Positions 63,469-64,000 of a DNA stretch of 64,000 nt are shown here, piece after piece (the first letter of the stretch is position 1; each line of letters begins with the position of its first letter). The stretch is from NCBI GenBank assembly GCA_018136815.1, contig CM030940.1:2908601-2972600 (forward strand), given 5' to 3'. The notes beneath the pieces were generated by a model. It was not told where the DNA came from. It saw nothing but the letters and a program-made list of their open reading frames with translations, and did no database searches. The stretch is from Isochrysis galbana. Its lineage: Eukaryota > Haptophyta > Isochrysidales > Isochrysidaceae. Made by a program: the position numbers and the translations under genes.

Positions 63469-63794
63469 ATTCATGGAGGCCGTCACTTTGTCGGTTGGGC
63501 AGGCGTTTCTAGTTCTGATTACTACCCTTGAGTACTACAGCATGGAAGGGCAACAAGTCGGGAGTCCGTAACTTTACAGTCAAGCAGTCGTACATAAAAC
63601 TAACTAATCACACGCCGTGGACAAGGACAAACAGCACATCGCGGTCTTCGTTGTTTACTTTCATCGTGGTTCGGATCCCAGTACCGCCAAGCAGCCCACT
63701 TGCCACTTGCGCCATCCAATGTCTGCCATTCTGGCAGGCATGTTATATTTTAGACCCACCACCGATGGTATTTTGTTGTAGATATGGGGTAAAA
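63469..63794. other. 3' flank of the WDR93-like gene
   Basis: No coding region recognised. Confidence 0.5.
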
Positions 63795-64000
63795 TGTGTA
63801 TAATAATAAAACATCTGAAGATTCGGGCTACTCATGCTAGCTATATATACGGGTCCACGCACTCACGGTACTCACTAACGACATCGCCTATACCCCAGTT
63901 TACTCACTCCCTTACACTACCCCCTTCATTCCTTTGTCTTTGGTATCGGGGGGGGGGGCCGCGTGCACTACAACGGGCCAAGTGCAGGGGGTGGGCTGGG
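63795..64000 (-). repeat. LINE 3' UTR fragment, running off the window
   Basis: On the minus strand: CCCGAATCTTCAGATGTTTT with an AT-rich tail at 63800-63825, preceded by the purine-rich 3' UTR (plus-strand CATTCCTTTGTCTTTGGTAT). The 5' part lies beyond the window edge, so its length is unknown. Confidence 0.75.

Overview
The window is GC-rich nuclear DNA from a unicellular, flagellated eukaryote. Eukaryotic evidence: 12 inferable GT-AG introns (79-246 nt, nine of them phase 0), a mitochondrial trifunctional-enzyme alpha subunit with a presequence, an autophagy E2-like domain (ATG10), an ELL-type Pol II elongation factor, a PAXBP1/GCFC protein, a tail-anchored cytochrome b5, and non-LTR and hAT transposons. 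Two probable axonemal proteins (SHIPPO-repeat and WDR93-like) point to a motile cilium. I see no plastid-specific gene and cannot name the lineage; a GC-rich alga-like protist is only a guess. No rRNA, tRNA or CRISPR was recognised.

Layout. 1-7.8 kb: almost all repeats, including a young internally deleted LINE (1824-3533) with an 18-bp target duplication. 7.8-12.6 kb: an unknown 191-aa gene (-), a 626-bp hAT-type MITE with perfect 8-bp duplications, repeats and a LINE fragment (-). 12.7-15.1 kb: three-exon ATG10/OB-fold/TrmH fusion gene (-). 15.3-18.7 kb: LINE relics and repeats. 18.7-24.1 kb: U1-type zinc-finger gene (+) and SHIPPO/EF-hand gene (-). 25.1-26.0 kb: a hAT element. 27.3-28.7 kb: glyoxalase II (+). 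29.1-30.2 kb: ankyrin-repeat gene relic cut by a repeat (-). 31.5-32.6 kb: RanBP2-type zinc-finger gene (+). 35.1-37.4 kb: trifunctional enzyme alpha (-). 38-42 kb: minisatellite and repeat ORFs. 42.6-44.3 kb: NAD glycerol-3-phosphate dehydrogenase (+). 44.9-48 kb: LINE 3' ends and a 740-bp repeat. 48.6-49.2 kb: cytochrome b5 (-). 51.9-52.6 kb: ELL (-). 54.0-56.9 kb: PAXBP1/GCFC (-). 57.4-60.3 kb: second minisatellite and repeats. 60.7-63.5 kb: WDR93-like gene (+).

Genes are separate transcription units of unrelated function (mitochondrial beta-oxidation, glycerol and methylglyoxal metabolism, RNA processing, transcription elongation, autophagy, cilium); nothing suggests a cluster. Intergenic DNA is a mosaic of a few recurring repeat families, and long G or C homopolymers sit close to several gene starts. 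The most unusual gene is the ATG10-OB-TrmH fusion, whose first 552 codons are one uninterrupted reading frame.
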